From: Pseudomonas sp. J452
GTDB lineage: Bacteria; Pseudomonadota; Gammaproteobacteria; Pseudomonadales; Pseudomonadaceae
DNA length: 64,000 nt
Direction of reading: 5' to 3'
Assembly (NCBI RefSeq): GCF_024666525.1
Contig: NZ_CP088294.1
Coordinates: 3,472,001 to 3,536,000 of the forward strand
Numbering within the stretch: the first letter of the stretch is position 1; each line of letters starts with the position of its first letter. The notes beneath the pieces are model-generated. The model saw only the letters and a list, made by a program, of their open reading frames with translations, did not search any database and had not been told where the DNA came from. The position numbers were made by a program, and so were the translations under genes. This document shows, one piece after another, positions 17,377-26,631 of this stretch.

Positions 17377-18530
17377 TGACGGACACGCCGCTGCCGTACT
17401 GGCGCCTGTCCGGCTTCTACCTGTTCTACTTCGCCCTGCTGGGTGCCACGGCACCCTTTCTGGCGTTGTATTTCGACTTCCTCGGCTTCAGCCCGGCGCG
17501 CATCGGCGAGCTGGTGGCCATTCCCATGCTGATGCGCTGCGTGGCGCCCAACCTGTGGGGCTGGCTCGGCGATCGCAGTGGCCAGCGCCTGCGCATCGTG
17601 CGCTTCGGCGCGGTCTGCACGCTGCTCAGCCTGAGCCTGATCTTCGTCGACCAGAGCTACGCCTGGCTGGCCCTGGTGATGGCCCTGCATGCCTTCTTCT
17701 GGCATGCGGTGCTGCCGCAGTTCGAGGTCATCACCCTGGCTCACCTGCAAGAGCAGACAGCGCGCTATTCGCAGATCCGCCTGTGGGGCTCGATCGGCTT
17801 CATCCTCACCGTGGTCGGCCTGGGCAAGTTGTTCGAGGTCTACAGCCTGGCGATCTACCCCTGGACGTTGCTGCTGATCATCGCCGGTATCGCCCTGAGC
17901 AGCTTCTGGGTGCCTAACGCCACGCCGCAGGCAAACAACGGCGCGGGCGGCGAGGGCGGCTTCCTGGCTCAGCTGCGCCGGCCCGGTGTGCTGTCGTTCT
18001 ACCTGTGCGTGGGGCTGATGCAGATGTCCCACGGGCCGTACTACACCTTCCTCAGCATTCACCTGGAGTCGCTCGGCTACAGCCGCGGGGTGATCGGCCT
18101 GCTGTGGGCCTTGGGCGTGGTGGCGGAGATCGTGTTGTTCCTGTTCATGACCCGCATCCTCGCGCGCTTCAGCCTGCGCCAGGTGCTGGCGGCCAGTTTC
18201 GCCCTGGCGGCGCTGCGCTGGTTGCTGCTGGGCAACCTGGCCGATCACCTGGCGGTGCTGCTGTTCGCCCAGCTGATGCATGCCGCCACTTTCGGCAGCT
18301 TCCATGCGGCTGCGATCCACTTCGTCCAACGCAGTTTCGGTGCCAACCAGCAGGGCCAGGGGCAGGCGCTGTATGCGGCCATGGCCGGGATTGGCGGGGC
18401 GCTGGGGGCGTTGTACGCCGGTTATAGCTGGAACAGCCTGGGGCCGGCCTGGACCTTTGCCATCGCCAGCTTGGTCGCGCTGGCCGCGACCCTTATCATT
18501 GCCACCCGATTGCGCGAGGAGCAGGCATGA
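17376..18530 (+). CDS. MFS transporter (PhnA/3-phenylpropionate permease-like) with an altered start
   Basis: About 384 residues, twelve helices, an MFS_1-type permease with WRLSGFYLFYFALLGATAPF at the N-terminus and the loop motif WGWLGDRSGQRLR near residue 60. The substrate is unknown; its position before mtnB suggests a methionine-salvage or purine-type solute, which is inference. No normal start codon is in place. The coding frame meets the palindromic element at CTG 17376, where the sequence reads CTGACGGACACGCCG. An in-frame TTG at 17340 lies inside the element without a ribosome site. The stop overlaps the mtnB ATG (ATGA). Confidence 0.82.
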   Translation: MTDTPLPYWRLSGFYLFYFALLGATAPFLALYFDFLGFSPARIGELVAIPMLMRCVAPNLWGWLGDRSGQRLRIVRFGAVCTLLSLSLIFVDQSYAWLALVMALHAFFWHAVLPQFEVITLAHLQEQTARYSQIRLWGSIGFILTVVGLGKLFEVYSLAIYPWTLLLIIAGIALSSFWVPNATPQANNGAGGEGGFLAQLRRPGVLSFYLCVGLMQMSHGPYYTFLSIHLESLGYSRGVIGLLWALGVVAEIVLFLFMTRILARFSLRQVLAASFALAALRWLLLGNLADHLAVLLFAQLMHAATFGSFHAAAIHFVQRSFGANQQGQGQALYAAMAGIGGALGALYAGYSWNSLGPAWTFAIASLVALAATLIIATRLREEQA

Positions 18531-19138
18531 AACGCGAACAACTCGCCGAGCAGATCATCGAAGCCGGACGTTTTCTCTACGACCGCGGCTGGTCGCCGGC
18601 CACCAGCAGCAACTATTCGGCGCGCCTGTCTGCCGATCAGGCACTGCTCACCGTCTCCGGCAAGCACAAGGGCCAGCTCGGCGCGGACGATGTGCTGGCC
18701 ACCGACCTCGACGGCAACAGCCTGGAACCGGGCAAGAAGCCTTCTGCCGAGACCCTGCTGCATACCCAGCTGTACCGCTGGCAGCTGCAGATCGGCGCGG
18801 TGCTGCACACCCACTCGGTCAACGCCACGGTGCTGTCGCGCCTGTGCCTGAGCGATTCGCTGGTGTTCGCCGATTACGAACTGCAGAAAGCTTTTGTCGG
18901 CATCAGTACCCATGAATGCCAGGTCGAGGTACCGATCTTCGCCAACGACCAGGACATTGCCCGCCTGGCAGCCAAAGTGCAGCTCTGGCTCGACGAGCAC
19001 CCGGATTGCGTCGGCTACCTGATCCGCGGCCACGGCCTGTACACCTGGGGCGCGCAGATGAGCGACGCCCTGCGCCAGATCGAGGCCTTCGAATTCCTGT
19101 TTGAGTGCGAGCTGAAAGTTCGCGCCTTGCAGCGCTAA
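18527..19138 (+). CDS. mtnB: Methylthioribulose-1-phosphate dehydratase
   Basis: 203 residues starting MKREQLAEQIIEAGRFLYDR. A class II aldolase/adducin-fold zinc enzyme: the metal site is in VLHTHSVNATVLSRL and in LIRGHGLYTWG near the C-terminus. It dehydrates MTRu-1-P in methionine salvage. It overlaps the MFS gene by four bases with GAGGAG upstream, and is followed 22 bp later by mtnD. The segment SGKHKGQLGADD and the length favour MtnB over fuculose aldolase. Confidence 0.95.
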   Translation: MKREQLAEQIIEAGRFLYDRGWSPATSSNYSARLSADQALLTVSGKHKGQLGADDVLATDLDGNSLEPGKKPSAETLLHTQLYRWQLQIGAVLHTHSVNATVLSRLCLSDSLVFADYELQKAFVGISTHECQVEVPIFANDQDIARLAAKVQLWLDEHPDCVGYLIRGHGLYTWGAQMSDALRQIEAFEFLFECELKVRALQR

Positions 19139-19160
19139 GCATCCCGCAGAGGACATTGCC

Positions 19161-19706
19161 ATGAGCAGCCTGACCGTCTACCACCAGTCCAGCCCGGACG
19201 TGCCAAACAAGGTGCTGACCCACCTGGAAGACATCGCCAGCACCCTGGGCGCAGTCGGCGTGCGCTTCGAGCGCTGGCAGGCCGGCGCAAAGATCCAGCC
19301 GGGCGCGAGCCAGGACGAGGTGATTGCCGCCTACCGCCCGCAGATCGACCAGCTGATGCGCGAGCAGGGCTATGTCACCGTCGACGTGGTCAGCCTGAAC
19401 AAGGATCACCCGCAGAAGGACGAACTGCGCGCCAAGTTCCTCGACGAACACCAGCATGGCGAAGACGAGGTGCGTTTCTTCGTCGCCGGGCGTGGTCTGT
19501 TCAGCCTGCACATCGAGGACTACGTGTACGCCGTGCTGTGCGAAAAGAATGACCTGATCTCGGTGCCAGCCGGCACGCGGCACTGGTTCGACATGGGCGA
19601 GTTCCCGCATTTTGTGGCGATTCGCCTGTTCAACAATCCCGAGGGCTGGGTGGCCAATTTCACCGGCGACGAGATCGCCAGTCGCTTCCCGCGTTTGGAA
19701 GACTGA
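19161..19706 (+). CDS. mtnD: Acireductone dioxygenase
   Basis: 181 residues. A cupin with the metal-binding motif EHQHGEDEVRFFVAGRGLF (HxH...E, about residues 95-110) and the third His in VPAGTRHWFDMGE. It oxidises acireductone to the 2-keto acid precursor of methionine (Fe form) or to off-pathway products (Ni form). Part of the mtnB-mtnD-mtnC run. Confidence 0.96.
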   Translation: MSSLTVYHQSSPDVPNKVLTHLEDIASTLGAVGVRFERWQAGAKIQPGASQDEVIAAYRPQIDQLMREQGYVTVDVVSLNKDHPQKDELRAKFLDEHQHGEDEVRFFVAGRGLFSLHIEDYVYAVLCEKNDLISVPAGTRHWFDMGEFPHFVAIRLFNNPEGWVANFTGDEIASRFPRLED

Positions 19707-19713
19707 TCACTAA

Positions 19714-19854
19714 ACCCTCTCCCTAGCCCTCTCCCATAAATGGGAGAGGGGACTGCTGCGGAGCTGCCGGTGGAGCGTAAGCCAGCCTGAGCGCACCGAG
19801 CCGCTTGTCTCCCCTCTACCGCTTGCGGGAGAGGGGCCGGGGGAGAGGGAAACT
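19714..19854. repeat. CCCTCTCCC-type inverted repeat between mtnD and mtnC
   Basis: AACCCTCTCCC plus an inner hairpin CTCTCCCATAAATGGGAGAG at the left is mirrored by CTCCCCTCTACCGCTTGCGG and GGGGGAGAGGGAAAC at the right. This is a widespread proteobacterial intergenic repeat type. It occupies nearly the whole 162-bp gap and may reduce coupling between the two mtn genes. Confidence 0.7.
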
Positions 19855-19868
19855 CAACTGGAGCCCCC

Positions 19869-20552
19869 ATGCCGATCAAAGCCATCCTCACCGATATCGA
19901 AGGCACCACCAGCTCGGTGAGCTTCGTCTTCGACGTGCTGTTTCCCTATGCCGCACGGCATCTGCCGGATTTTGTGCTGAACCACGCCGATGAGCCGCTG
20001 CTGATCGAGCAACTGGACGCGGTGCGGGCGCAAAGCGGCGAGGCGGATGCGGACCTGATCCGCGTCATCGAGATTCTCCTCGGTTGGATCGTCGAAGACC
20101 GCAAGGCCACGCCGCTCAAGGTGCTGCAGGGGATGATCTGGGCCGAAGGCTATCAGGCCGGGCAGCTCAAGGGGCATGTCTACCCGGATGCGGTGGAGGC
20201 GCTCAAGCGCTGGAAGGCCGAGGGCTATGGCTTGTATGTCTACTCGTCCGGCTCGATCCAGGCGCAGCAGCTGATTTTCGGCTGTTCCGAGGCGGGCGAC
20301 CTGACGCCGCTATTCAGCGGCTATTTCGACACCACCAGCGGGCCCAAGCGCGAGGCGGACTCGTACCGGCGTATCGTCGAGAGCATCGGTCTGCCAGGCG
20401 AGGAGATCCTGTTCCTTTCCGATATCGTCGAGGAACTGGATGCCGCGCAGCAGGCCGGCCTGCAGACCATCGGCCTGGCCCGCGAGGGCGGCGAGTTGCG
20501 CGGCCACGACACGGTGGCCAGCTTTGCGGTGATCGACCTGAGTTGCTTCTAG
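19869..20552 (+). CDS. mtnC: Enolase-phosphatase E1 (bifunctional)
   Basis: 227 residues starting [24 protein letters not shown]-superfamily enzyme: motif I DIEGTT, motif II YVYSSGS, motif III Lys in [12 protein letters not shown], motif [18 protein letters not shown]. It enolises and then dephosphorylates 2,3-diketo-5-methylthiopentyl-1-phosphate to acireductone, the substrate of MtnD. GGAG lies nine bases upstream. Confidence 0.97.
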   Translation: MPIKAILTDIEGTTSSVSFVFDVLFPYAARHLPDFVLNHADEPLLIEQLDAVRAQSGEADADLIRVIEILLGWIVEDRKATPLKVLQGMIWAEGYQAGQLKGHVYPDAVEALKRWKAEGYGLYVYSSGSIQAQQLIFGCSEAGDLTPLFSGYFDTTSGPKREADSYRRIVESIGLPGEEILFLSDIVEELDAAQQAGLQTIGLAREGGELRGHDTVASFAVIDLSCF

Positions 20553-20597
20553 CCGTAGCCGAATTGCATCCGGCGACAACGGAATACTCAGTAGCCC

Positions 20598-20684
20598 TGT
20601 AGCCCGGACTTCAGTCCGGGAGCAGATCGCGCAGGCTTCAGCTCAGGCTAGCTCGCCTATTCCCGGACTAAAGTCCGGGCTACA
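20598..20684. repeat. REP-like inverted pair, variant sequence (copy 3)
   Basis: TGTAGCCCGGACTTCAGTCC and its inverse ending GTCCGGGCTACA flank about 45 bp between the convergent mtnC and catalase-like genes. The outer GTAGCCCGGA is shared with copies 1 and 2; the loop bases differ. Confidence 0.8.
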
Positions 20685-20693
20685 GATTGAGCC

Positions 20694-21839
20694 TCAGTAC
20701 TGATCCTTTGCGCCGTTGCGCTGGTGCCGGTACACACTCACCGCTTCATACACCGCCTTGCGCAGGCGGTTGATGCCGCCAATCGGGCGGTGTTCGGGCA
20801 GGGCGTGCCAGGGGTTGAACGACAGGTTGTCGCAGAGCAGGTTCTGTTCGCGGCTATCAAAGTCCTGGGCTGGCACCTTGATCGTTGCCACGGTCTCGAA
20901 GGGCGAGATGGCCTCGCTCCATTCCACGCTGGGGTCTTCGATGGGCATGTAGTGCTCGGGGTTCTGCCGTTGTACCTGCAGGGCGAAGCAGGTCGGCACG
21001 CGATCCAGCGACAGCTGCTGGTAAAGGGCGCTGCGCAGGAAGTTGGGCAGGTCGGCGTTCTGTTCCGGTAGTTCGTAGGACGGGCAGCTGGCTGGATCGG
21101 GGATAACCCGGTACTTGATGTTGTGCGGGCCGAGCTTGAACGGCGCGATGGAGTTGTAGGTGGTCGCTACCGGGCTTTCCGGTGCCGGGCTGAGGGTCTT
21201 CAGGGCGATGATCAGGTGGCGGATTTCCCAGCTGCGCGGATCCCAACTGGGGAAGAAGGCGAGGATCTTCTGGCCGCTAGCCTGGGCGGCGAAGTTCTGT
21301 TTGTACTCGGCCACATCGCGCACGAAGAACACCGGATGGTTGAACATCACGAAGTCCTGGTTGCCCGCGGTGGCTGGGCTGCTCAGCAGCTTGTCGCCCG
21401 GCACGTCGAGCAGCTTGATGGCCATGCCACGGGCATCGCGAGCGCGATCGAACTGCGGGTAGGCGTTGCCGTTGGACAGGCGCATCCAGGCTTGCCAGGT
21501 CTTGCCCGGCTCGCTGAGCACACCCTGGCGCAGGCTCGCATCCAGGCCCGGCAGCACGGTGACTTCCGCTTTCATGCAGCCATGGGCCTTGGCATGGGCA
21601 TCGCGCAGCACGCGGGTATTGTCGCGGTGCTGTTCGACCACGCTGATGGCGTCTTCGATGATGCCCTGGGTCAGGGCGGCCTCATTGGCCGGGATCTGCT
21701 CCTCGGTCGACACCGGGCCGGAAAACTTCCAGCCGTAATACAGCGCGCCGATGGCCCAGCCCAGTAGGCCGAGCAGGAGCAGGATGAGTAGCAGCTTGCC
21801 GAGCAGGCGGCCGAGCCAGAGCCAGAAACGCTTGAGCAT
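20694..21839 (-). CDS. Membrane-anchored catalase-fold haem protein
   Basis: 381 residues. One N-terminal helix (LLGKLLLILLLLGLLGWAIG) anchors a catalase-family domain of the short, unusual type. Visible family features are RLSNGNAYPQFDRARDARGM (the catalase RFSt-like core, with Asn retained), MAIKLLDVPGDKLL, NQDFVMFNHPVFFVRD and the late PEHRPIGGINRLRKAVYE, which carries the conserved HrPiGsinR box. The usual haem-ligand RxxxY could be RKAVY. It forms a pair with the di-haem cytochrome gene upstream (14 bp gap). Activity as a true catalase is doubtful; a periplasmic oxidative function is likelier. Confidence 0.8.
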   Translation of the reverse strand: MLKRFWLWLGRLLGKLLLILLLLGLLGWAIGALYYGWKFSGPVSTEEQIPANEAALTQGIIEDAISVVEQHRDNTRVLRDAHAKAHGCMKAEVTVLPGLDASLRQGVLSEPGKTWQAWMRLSNGNAYPQFDRARDARGMAIKLLDVPGDKLLSSPATAGNQDFVMFNHPVFFVRDVAEYKQNFAAQASGQKILAFFPSWDPRSWEIRHLIIALKTLSPAPESPVATTYNSIAPFKLGPHNIKYRVIPDPASCPSYELPEQNADLPNFLRSALYQQLSLDRVPTCFALQVQRQNPEHYMPIEDPSVEWSEAISPFETVATIKVPAQDFDSREQNLLCDNLSFNPWHALPEHRPIGGINRLRKAVYEAVSVYRHQRNGAKDQY

Positions 21840-21853
21840 GGTGGATATCCTTG

Positions 21854-23728
21854 TCAGATCTGGCAGCTGGGGCCAGGGGTCCAGGCTTTGGCTTCGACGG
21901 ACTTGAGCTGGCCTTCCAGCGCCGGATCACCCATGACCTTGAGGTATTCGATCAGCGCCCAGCGTTCTTGCGGAGCCAAGGCGCGGCCGATCACCCCGTC
22001 GACCCGGCAGCCGTCGCGGAATTCGTGGCCGCGGTTGCTGTTGCCGGTGATGCGGGTGTCAAACAGGAAGCCACCGTCGAACTTGCCGGTGAGGAAGCCG
22101 GCGCGCTTGGGGTCGTACTCGAAGTTGCCGACCCAGAATTGCTTGTCACGCTCGACCACGGGCGACAGCAGCTGGAACAGGTTGGGCACCGAGCCGTTGT
22201 GCAGGAAGGGCGGAGTGGCCCAGATGCCGTGCAGCGGGCGGGCCTTGTAGCCGCGCTTCTCCTGCACGCCGATGGCCAGGCCGTAGCCGTCCATGCGCCA
22301 GCGCTCACGTGGCTGGATGCCGGCGTCCTGGTAAGCGCGGTTTTCCACGTAGGCGGTGATGTAGGCCAGGCCTTTGGCGCTGGAGATGCTGGCGAAGTCG
22401 ACTTCATCGAGGCTGGCGCCGAACAGTTTGACGTCCAGTTTGGCCAGTTCTTCCTTCTTCCAGCCCAGCTTGCTGATATCGAAGCGGTGGTCGGCAATGT
22501 TGTCGGCGGTGGTCGGATCGGTGCCTATGATCCGTGTCGGCACAATGCGCATGCGCCATTCTGGGTCGCGCGCGGCCGCCAGGCGCTCGTCGCGCGGCTT
22601 GGGATCAGGCGCGTGGCAGTAGGCGCAGTTCTCGCTGAACAGGGCGCGGCCCTGGCTGGCTAACTCGATATCGACTTTGCCCAGCACCGCTTCCGGCCAC
22701 GCCGGCGGCTTCAGCTGCTTGAGGGTTTCTTCCAGGGTGTAGAGATCACGCAGGCGCACGCTGGAGGGGTAGCGCTCGGCCTCGCTCAGTTGCCCGCCAT
22801 TCTCGTCAAACAGGTGCAGGGTGGCCCCAACGCCCAGGGACTCGCCGATATTGCGCGCCATGGGCTGCATGGCCGAGCCGTTCCACTGTACCCAGTCGAA
22901 CTTCCAGATATCCCACACCTGCGGGTAGCTGACCGGCGCGTTGGCCACCCGGTAGTTGCTTGCGTCGATGGCATCACCGAACACGCTGTTGGCGATGCGG
23001 CCGAAGGCATCGGTACGGCCGAAGCCTTCCTCGGTGGGGTAGAGGCCGCGGTGCCAGTCGTTCATCGCAGTGCCGAGCAGGCGGTCGAGCACCACCTTGA
23101 AGTCCGCACGCAGCTGTTTTTTGCCCTGGTCGTAGTTGTCGCCCAGCACCGTCTTGGCGAAGCGCTTGAACTTGATCGGGTTGTAATAGGTAAACGCCAT
23201 GCTCATGCCCAGCGCCTGACCGAAGCTGCCGCCCTTGAGGGTGGGCACGGTGGAGGCCAGCGAGTGCAGGGCGGCGCCGCCGTCGATGCGGATGGCCTGG
23301 CCCTGGTAGCGCAATTCGCCGGTGTGGCAGGCGGAACAGGTGATATCGAGGAACTGCGCGCCACTTTCCACGTCCTGGTGGCGGGCGAAACCCACCGGCA
23401 GGTTGCCGGGGTTGAGCGCGCTGGCCTGCTGCTGCGGATCCGTCAGGAAGCCGAAACGGGCCAGATAGTCGGGAGCGGCGAACTTGTCGGTGGAGAAGGG
23501 CAGTTCCAGCGCGGTGAACCAGTCGTAGCGCAGGCCTTTGACCTGGGTGCCTTGCGGTGTGTAGTAGTAGGTCTGGCGCGCTTTCTCATCCCACTGGCCG
23601 AGGTAATGTACCTGGCTGGGCGGGCTGAACGATGGCAAGTTGGGCTTGGCGATGTAGTAGAGCACCACGGCGCCAGCGATCAGGGCGAGCAGCACGACCA
23701 GGTACAGGGCACGGCGCAGGATTCGCAT
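21854..23728 (-). CDS. Di-haem c-type cytochrome / peroxidase-like protein (RoxA-like superfamily)
   Basis: 624 residues with an N-terminal signal/anchor (ALYLVVLLALIAGAVVLYYI). Two covalent haem sites are seen: ITCSACHTGELRYQGQ near residue 132 and ENCAYCHAPDPKPRDE near residue 369. The C-terminal region has PLHGIWATPPFLHNGSVPNL, the conserved loop of the MauG/CcpA/RoxA group. At >600 residues it is nearer RoxA/RoxB-type proteins than classical 350-residue cytochrome c peroxidases. It is exported to the periplasm and co-transcribed with the catalase-like gene. Substrate unknown. Confidence 0.85.
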   Translation of the reverse strand: MRILRRALYLVVLLALIAGAVVLYYIAKPNLPSFSPPSQVHYLGQWDEKARQTYYYTPQGTQVKGLRYDWFTALELPFSTDKFAAPDYLARFGFLTDPQQQASALNPGNLPVGFARHQDVESGAQFLDITCSACHTGELRYQGQAIRIDGGAALHSLASTVPTLKGGSFGQALGMSMAFTYYNPIKFKRFAKTVLGDNYDQGKKQLRADFKVVLDRLLGTAMNDWHRGLYPTEEGFGRTDAFGRIANSVFGDAIDASNYRVANAPVSYPQVWDIWKFDWVQWNGSAMQPMARNIGESLGVGATLHLFDENGGQLSEAERYPSSVRLRDLYTLEETLKQLKPPAWPEAVLGKVDIELASQGRALFSENCAYCHAPDPKPRDERLAAARDPEWRMRIVPTRIIGTDPTTADNIADHRFDISKLGWKKEELAKLDVKLFGASLDEVDFASISSAKGLAYITAYVENRAYQDAGIQPRERWRMDGYGLAIGVQEKRGYKARPLHGIWATPPFLHNGSVPNLFQLLSPVVERDKQFWVGNFEYDPKRAGFLTGKFDGGFLFDTRITGNSNRGHEFRDGCRVDGVIGRALAPQERWALIEYLKVMGDPALEGQLKSVEAKAWTPGPSCQI

Positions 23729-23851
23729 ACTTCAACATCCGTGTGGCGATTTTGTTATGGGGTACGTTTATGCCAATCCGTTGGCTGGATGGCAAGTAGC
23801 CATTCCAAACTTGTCAGTCAGATGCCTGCTAAATCATACAAGGAGCAAGAC

Positions 23852-24586
23852 ATGTACGATTTCAATGCCAGTCATCCGCCGCTGCTGGCCCGGCTGCTGG
23901 GCTATGCCGGTTTGCTGCCGTTCATTTCCGGCGCCTTGGGGGTGTGGCTCATCCCCATAGGCTGGCGCCCGTGGGTCTAGGGTCTGTTCCCGATTCGTTC
24001 ACGGCCGCGACGGAGCCCGTTTTTGCGCGGGGCTAGGCGCGAGACGCGAGGTTTGGTCGTCCAAATGAGCCGTCGAGTAACGACGTTCCGCGCAAAAACG
24101 GGCCCGTCCCTGCGGGTTGCGCGCAAAATCGCGCCATGCGTCGTTGCGGGACTTGCCAAGGGAATGACCATTGCCGGCGTCCCGCGCCTAGCCTGGCGCG
24201 ATTTTGCGCAGCAACGCGGTTCGCGAACGAATCGGGAACAGACCCTGGAGGCCTTGCTCGATTATGCCGCCGTGATCCTGGCCTTCATGGGCGCCATTCA
24301 CTGGGGGTTGGCCATGCGTGCGGACCAGCAGGAAACGGCCGCGCGCCTGCAACTGGGGCTTTCGGTGATTCCACCCCTGCTGGGCTGGCTGGCGATTGCT
24401 AGCAATCTGCCGCACGGCCTGGCGTTGCCCTTGCTGTTGCTGTGCTTTGTCGCGCTCTATATGGGCGATTTGCGCGCCGTGAGCCTGGGCCTGGCTCCAA
24501 GCTGGTACCCGGCCCTGCGCAGGCCGCTGACCCTGATCGTCTGCGTGAGTCTGTTGCTGGCCTGGGGTGGTGTACTGCAGGGCTGA
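23852..24586 (+). pseudogene. DUF3429 membrane protein gene split by a 268-bp inserted element
   Basis: AGGAG and an ATG at 23852 start MYDFNASHPPLLARLLGYAG, which reads 42 residues to PIGWRPWV and then a TAG formed by the element's first bases. The rest of the family resumes at 24,247 as EALLDYAAVILAFMGAIHWG and runs to the normal end LLLAWGGVLQG. Joined across the element (RPWV + LEALLDY) the two parts give one DUF3429 protein of about 155 residues with five helices. The frame is open through the right half of the element, so a longer C-terminal product could start inside it, but the native N-terminus would be missing. Confidence 0.85.
23979..24246. mobile_element. 268-bp MITE-like element inserted in the DUF3429 gene
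   Basis: The terminal inverted repeats AGGGTCTGTTCCCGATTCGT... match at 24 of 25 positions. Inside are two large hairpins: GCCCGTTTTTGCGCGG (24,015-24,030) pairs with 24,088-24,103, and GCGCAAAATCGCGCC (24,121-24,135) pairs with 24,195-24,209. No transposase is encoded. A CT dinucleotide just outside the left end and at the right end is the only possible target duplication. Confidence 0.85.
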
Positions 24587-24590
24587 TGCC

Positions 24591-25205
24591 CTAGCAGTCG
24601 AGGCTGTCGGCCTGGCGATAGAGCGCCAGCAGCTTGCGGGTGATGGTCTGCTGGATATCGTCGCGCTCGAAGGTCGACAGGCGGGTAAGCCGCTGCACCT
24701 GCAGACGGTGCAGGTGGATGTAGGGCATCTGCTGGTCGAACTCGCGCAGATCGCCTTTCATCATGATCGGCAGGAACACGTCGCCAATCTTCTTCTGGTT
24801 GCTGATGATCTGCGCCAGGGCCTGCTTGAACGGCATGGTCTTGGGCGCTGGGCCGCCATTCTTCATTTGCGTGGTCAGCAGCAGCCCCGGCTTGCCCAGC
24901 ACCACGCCGGGCAGTACGCAGAGCCCGGTCTGGCGCACGGCGGCGATTTCGATGCCGTGCAGGGTGTCGTGGAAGGCGTAGGGGTTGGGTAGCACCACCA
25001 TCTTGCGTCCCTGGTCACTGGGGAAGTGCAGGTCGTAGTTGGTGTAGAGCTGGCGCACCGACTCGGAATAGACGCACAGGCGGTTCTCGAACAGCTTGAT
25101 GAAACGTTCGGCCAGCTCGCGGCGGGCGATGCTGTCCAGATCCCAGATCAGATCCTGATTCTGTGGCCTGCTCAGGTCGACTTCCTGGTGTTCCATGCTG
25201 CTCAT
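24591..25205 (-). CDS. Conserved cytosolic protein of unknown function
   Basis: 204 residues starting MSSMEHQEVDLSRPQNQDLI. No signal peptide or membrane helix. Notable segments are WDLDSIARRELAERFIKLFE, VVLPNPYAFHDTLHGIEIAA and IGDVFLPIMMKGDLREFDQQ, with many charged residues near the C-terminus. I do not recognise the family. Convergent with the disrupted DUF3429 gene, whose stop lies only four bases away. Confidence 0.65.
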   Translation of the reverse strand: MSSMEHQEVDLSRPQNQDLIWDLDSIARRELAERFIKLFENRLCVYSESVRQLYTNYDLHFPSDQGRKMVVLPNPYAFHDTLHGIEIAAVRQTGLCVLPGVVLGKPGLLLTTQMKNGGPAPKTMPFKQALAQIISNQKKIGDVFLPIMMKGDLREFDQQMPYIHLHRLQVQRLTRLSTFERDDIQQTITRKLLALYRQADSLDC

Positions 25206-25793
25206 TCAGCCCCTCATACGCGAAATTGGTTCCGCAACAGGTTGCGTTGCCTTACCGGGTTGCCCAGGTGCTGGCGGGTCTCACTGGATTGATCGGCGGT
25301 CAGGGTATTTTCATGAGCCACGAGGCCGCCGGGGTAACAGTGTGGTCGATATCGTCAAGCACATGCGACTGTTGCAGAGTGGCACTGGCGACGGAAGCAT
25401 TCAAGCCCGTGAGATTACGCAAAGAGCTAGCGATCTGCCTCAGGCTGCCTCTGGTCGGGTGCGCCTGCCCGGCGTGGTGTGGATCACTTGGCTACGGATC
25501 AGCGCCATGGCAGGTTACGGGTTGAGTGTGCCGCGGCTTGTCAGACCCTGACACAGAAGCTGGATGCCGCTGGCGCGGGTTAATCGGCAGGCTGTTCATG
25601 GGCGTTGGGCGCCGCTCTGGTAGGGGGCTTCTGTCGGCAGCGAAACATCAGCCTGGGAGCTGTGCAATTAGCTGCCGGCCCGGGCGGCGAGCAGGTTGCT
25701 GCTCTGGTAGGATGCCATGCCTTTTTTCACCTGACGCTTCAGGTGCCCGATCGAGTTGTGGCCCGCCAACCCTGGCGTGCCGAGAGGTTTTTC
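25206..25793. other. 588-bp stretch without a convincing gene
   Basis: Several open frames exist on the plus strand, but none has a ribosome site, codon bias or recognisable family features. The last ~60 bp must hold the uppP leader (GAGAGG nine bases before its ATG). The rest may be gene debris. Confidence 0.4.
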
Positions 25794-26627
25794 ATGGATT
25801 TATGGACTGCCCTGCAGGTACTGATTCTTGGTTTGGTCGAGGGTTTGACGGAATTCCTGCCGATCTCCAGCACCGGTCATCAGATCATCGTCGCCAAATT
25901 GGTTGGCTTCGGTGGCGACCGAGAGTTCGCCTTCAATATCATCATCCAGCTCGGTGCCATCCTTGCGGTTATTTGGGAATACCGGCGCAAGATCCTCACC
26001 GTTGCATTCAATGTGCCCCGCCAGGCACAAGCGCAGCGTTTCACCCTCAATCTGCTGATTGCCTTCATGCCGGCGGTGGTGCTTGGCGTGGCCTTTGCCG
26101 ACCTAATACGCGAATACCTGTTCAACCCCATCACCGTTGCTGTGGCCTTGGTAGTGGGCGGGGTAGTCATGCTGTGGGCCGAGCAGCGCCAGCATGAGGT
26201 GACGGTCGAGGAAGTCGATGACATGACCTGGAAAGATGCCCTGAAGATCGGCTGCGCCCAGTGTCTGGCGATGATTCCCGGCACCTCGCGCTCGGCCTCG
26301 ACCATCATCGGCGGCCTGCTGTTCGGCCTGTCGCGCCGCGCGGCTACCGAGTTTTCCTTCTTCCTGGCCATGCCTACCATGGTCGGCGCAGCGGTCTATT
26401 CCGGCTACAAGTACCGCGAGCTGTTCCAGCCCGGTGATCTGCCAGTGTTCGCCCTGGGCTTCGTGGTGTCTTTCGTGTTCGCCATGATCGCCGTGCGTGC
26501 GCTGCTCAAGTTCATCGCCAACCACAGCTATGCGGTGTTTGCCTGGTACCGCATCGGTTTCGGTCTGCTGATTCTCGCCACCTGGCAGTTCAGCCTGATC
26601 GACTGGGCCACCGTGCAGGCCCACTGA
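25794..26627 (+). CDS. uppP: Undecaprenyl-diphosphate phosphatase (BacA family)
   Basis: 277 residues starting [20 protein letters not shown], about eight helices. The two active-site motifs are present: [14 protein letters not shown] near residue 17 and [20 protein letters not shown] near residue 160. It recycles the undecaprenyl carrier for peptidoglycan synthesis at the inner membrane and confers bacitracin resistance when overproduced. Confidence 0.97.
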   Translation: MDLWTALQVLILGLVEGLTEFLPISSTGHQIIVAKLVGFGGDREFAFNIIIQLGAILAVIWEYRRKILTVAFNVPRQAQAQRFTLNLLIAFMPAVVLGVAFADLIREYLFNPITVAVALVVGGVVMLWAEQRQHEVTVEEVDDMTWKDALKIGCAQCLAMIPGTSRSASTIIGGLLFGLSRRAATEFSFFLAMPTMVGAAVYSGYKYRELFQPGDLPVFALGFVVSFVFAMIAVRALLKFIANHSYAVFAWYRIGFGLLILATWQFSLIDWATVQAH

Positions 26628-26631
26628 GAGC

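Noticed and set aside
24023..24586. 187-codon open frame through the right half of the inserted element
   Set aside because: Its first ~75 codons are hairpin sequence of the element. Only the part after 24,247 is real gene sequence, so it is treated as the 3' half of the split DUF3429 gene.
25195..25551. Open frame upstream of uppP
   Set aside because: No ribosome site, no codon bias and no recognisable motif; kept as an unexplained gap.
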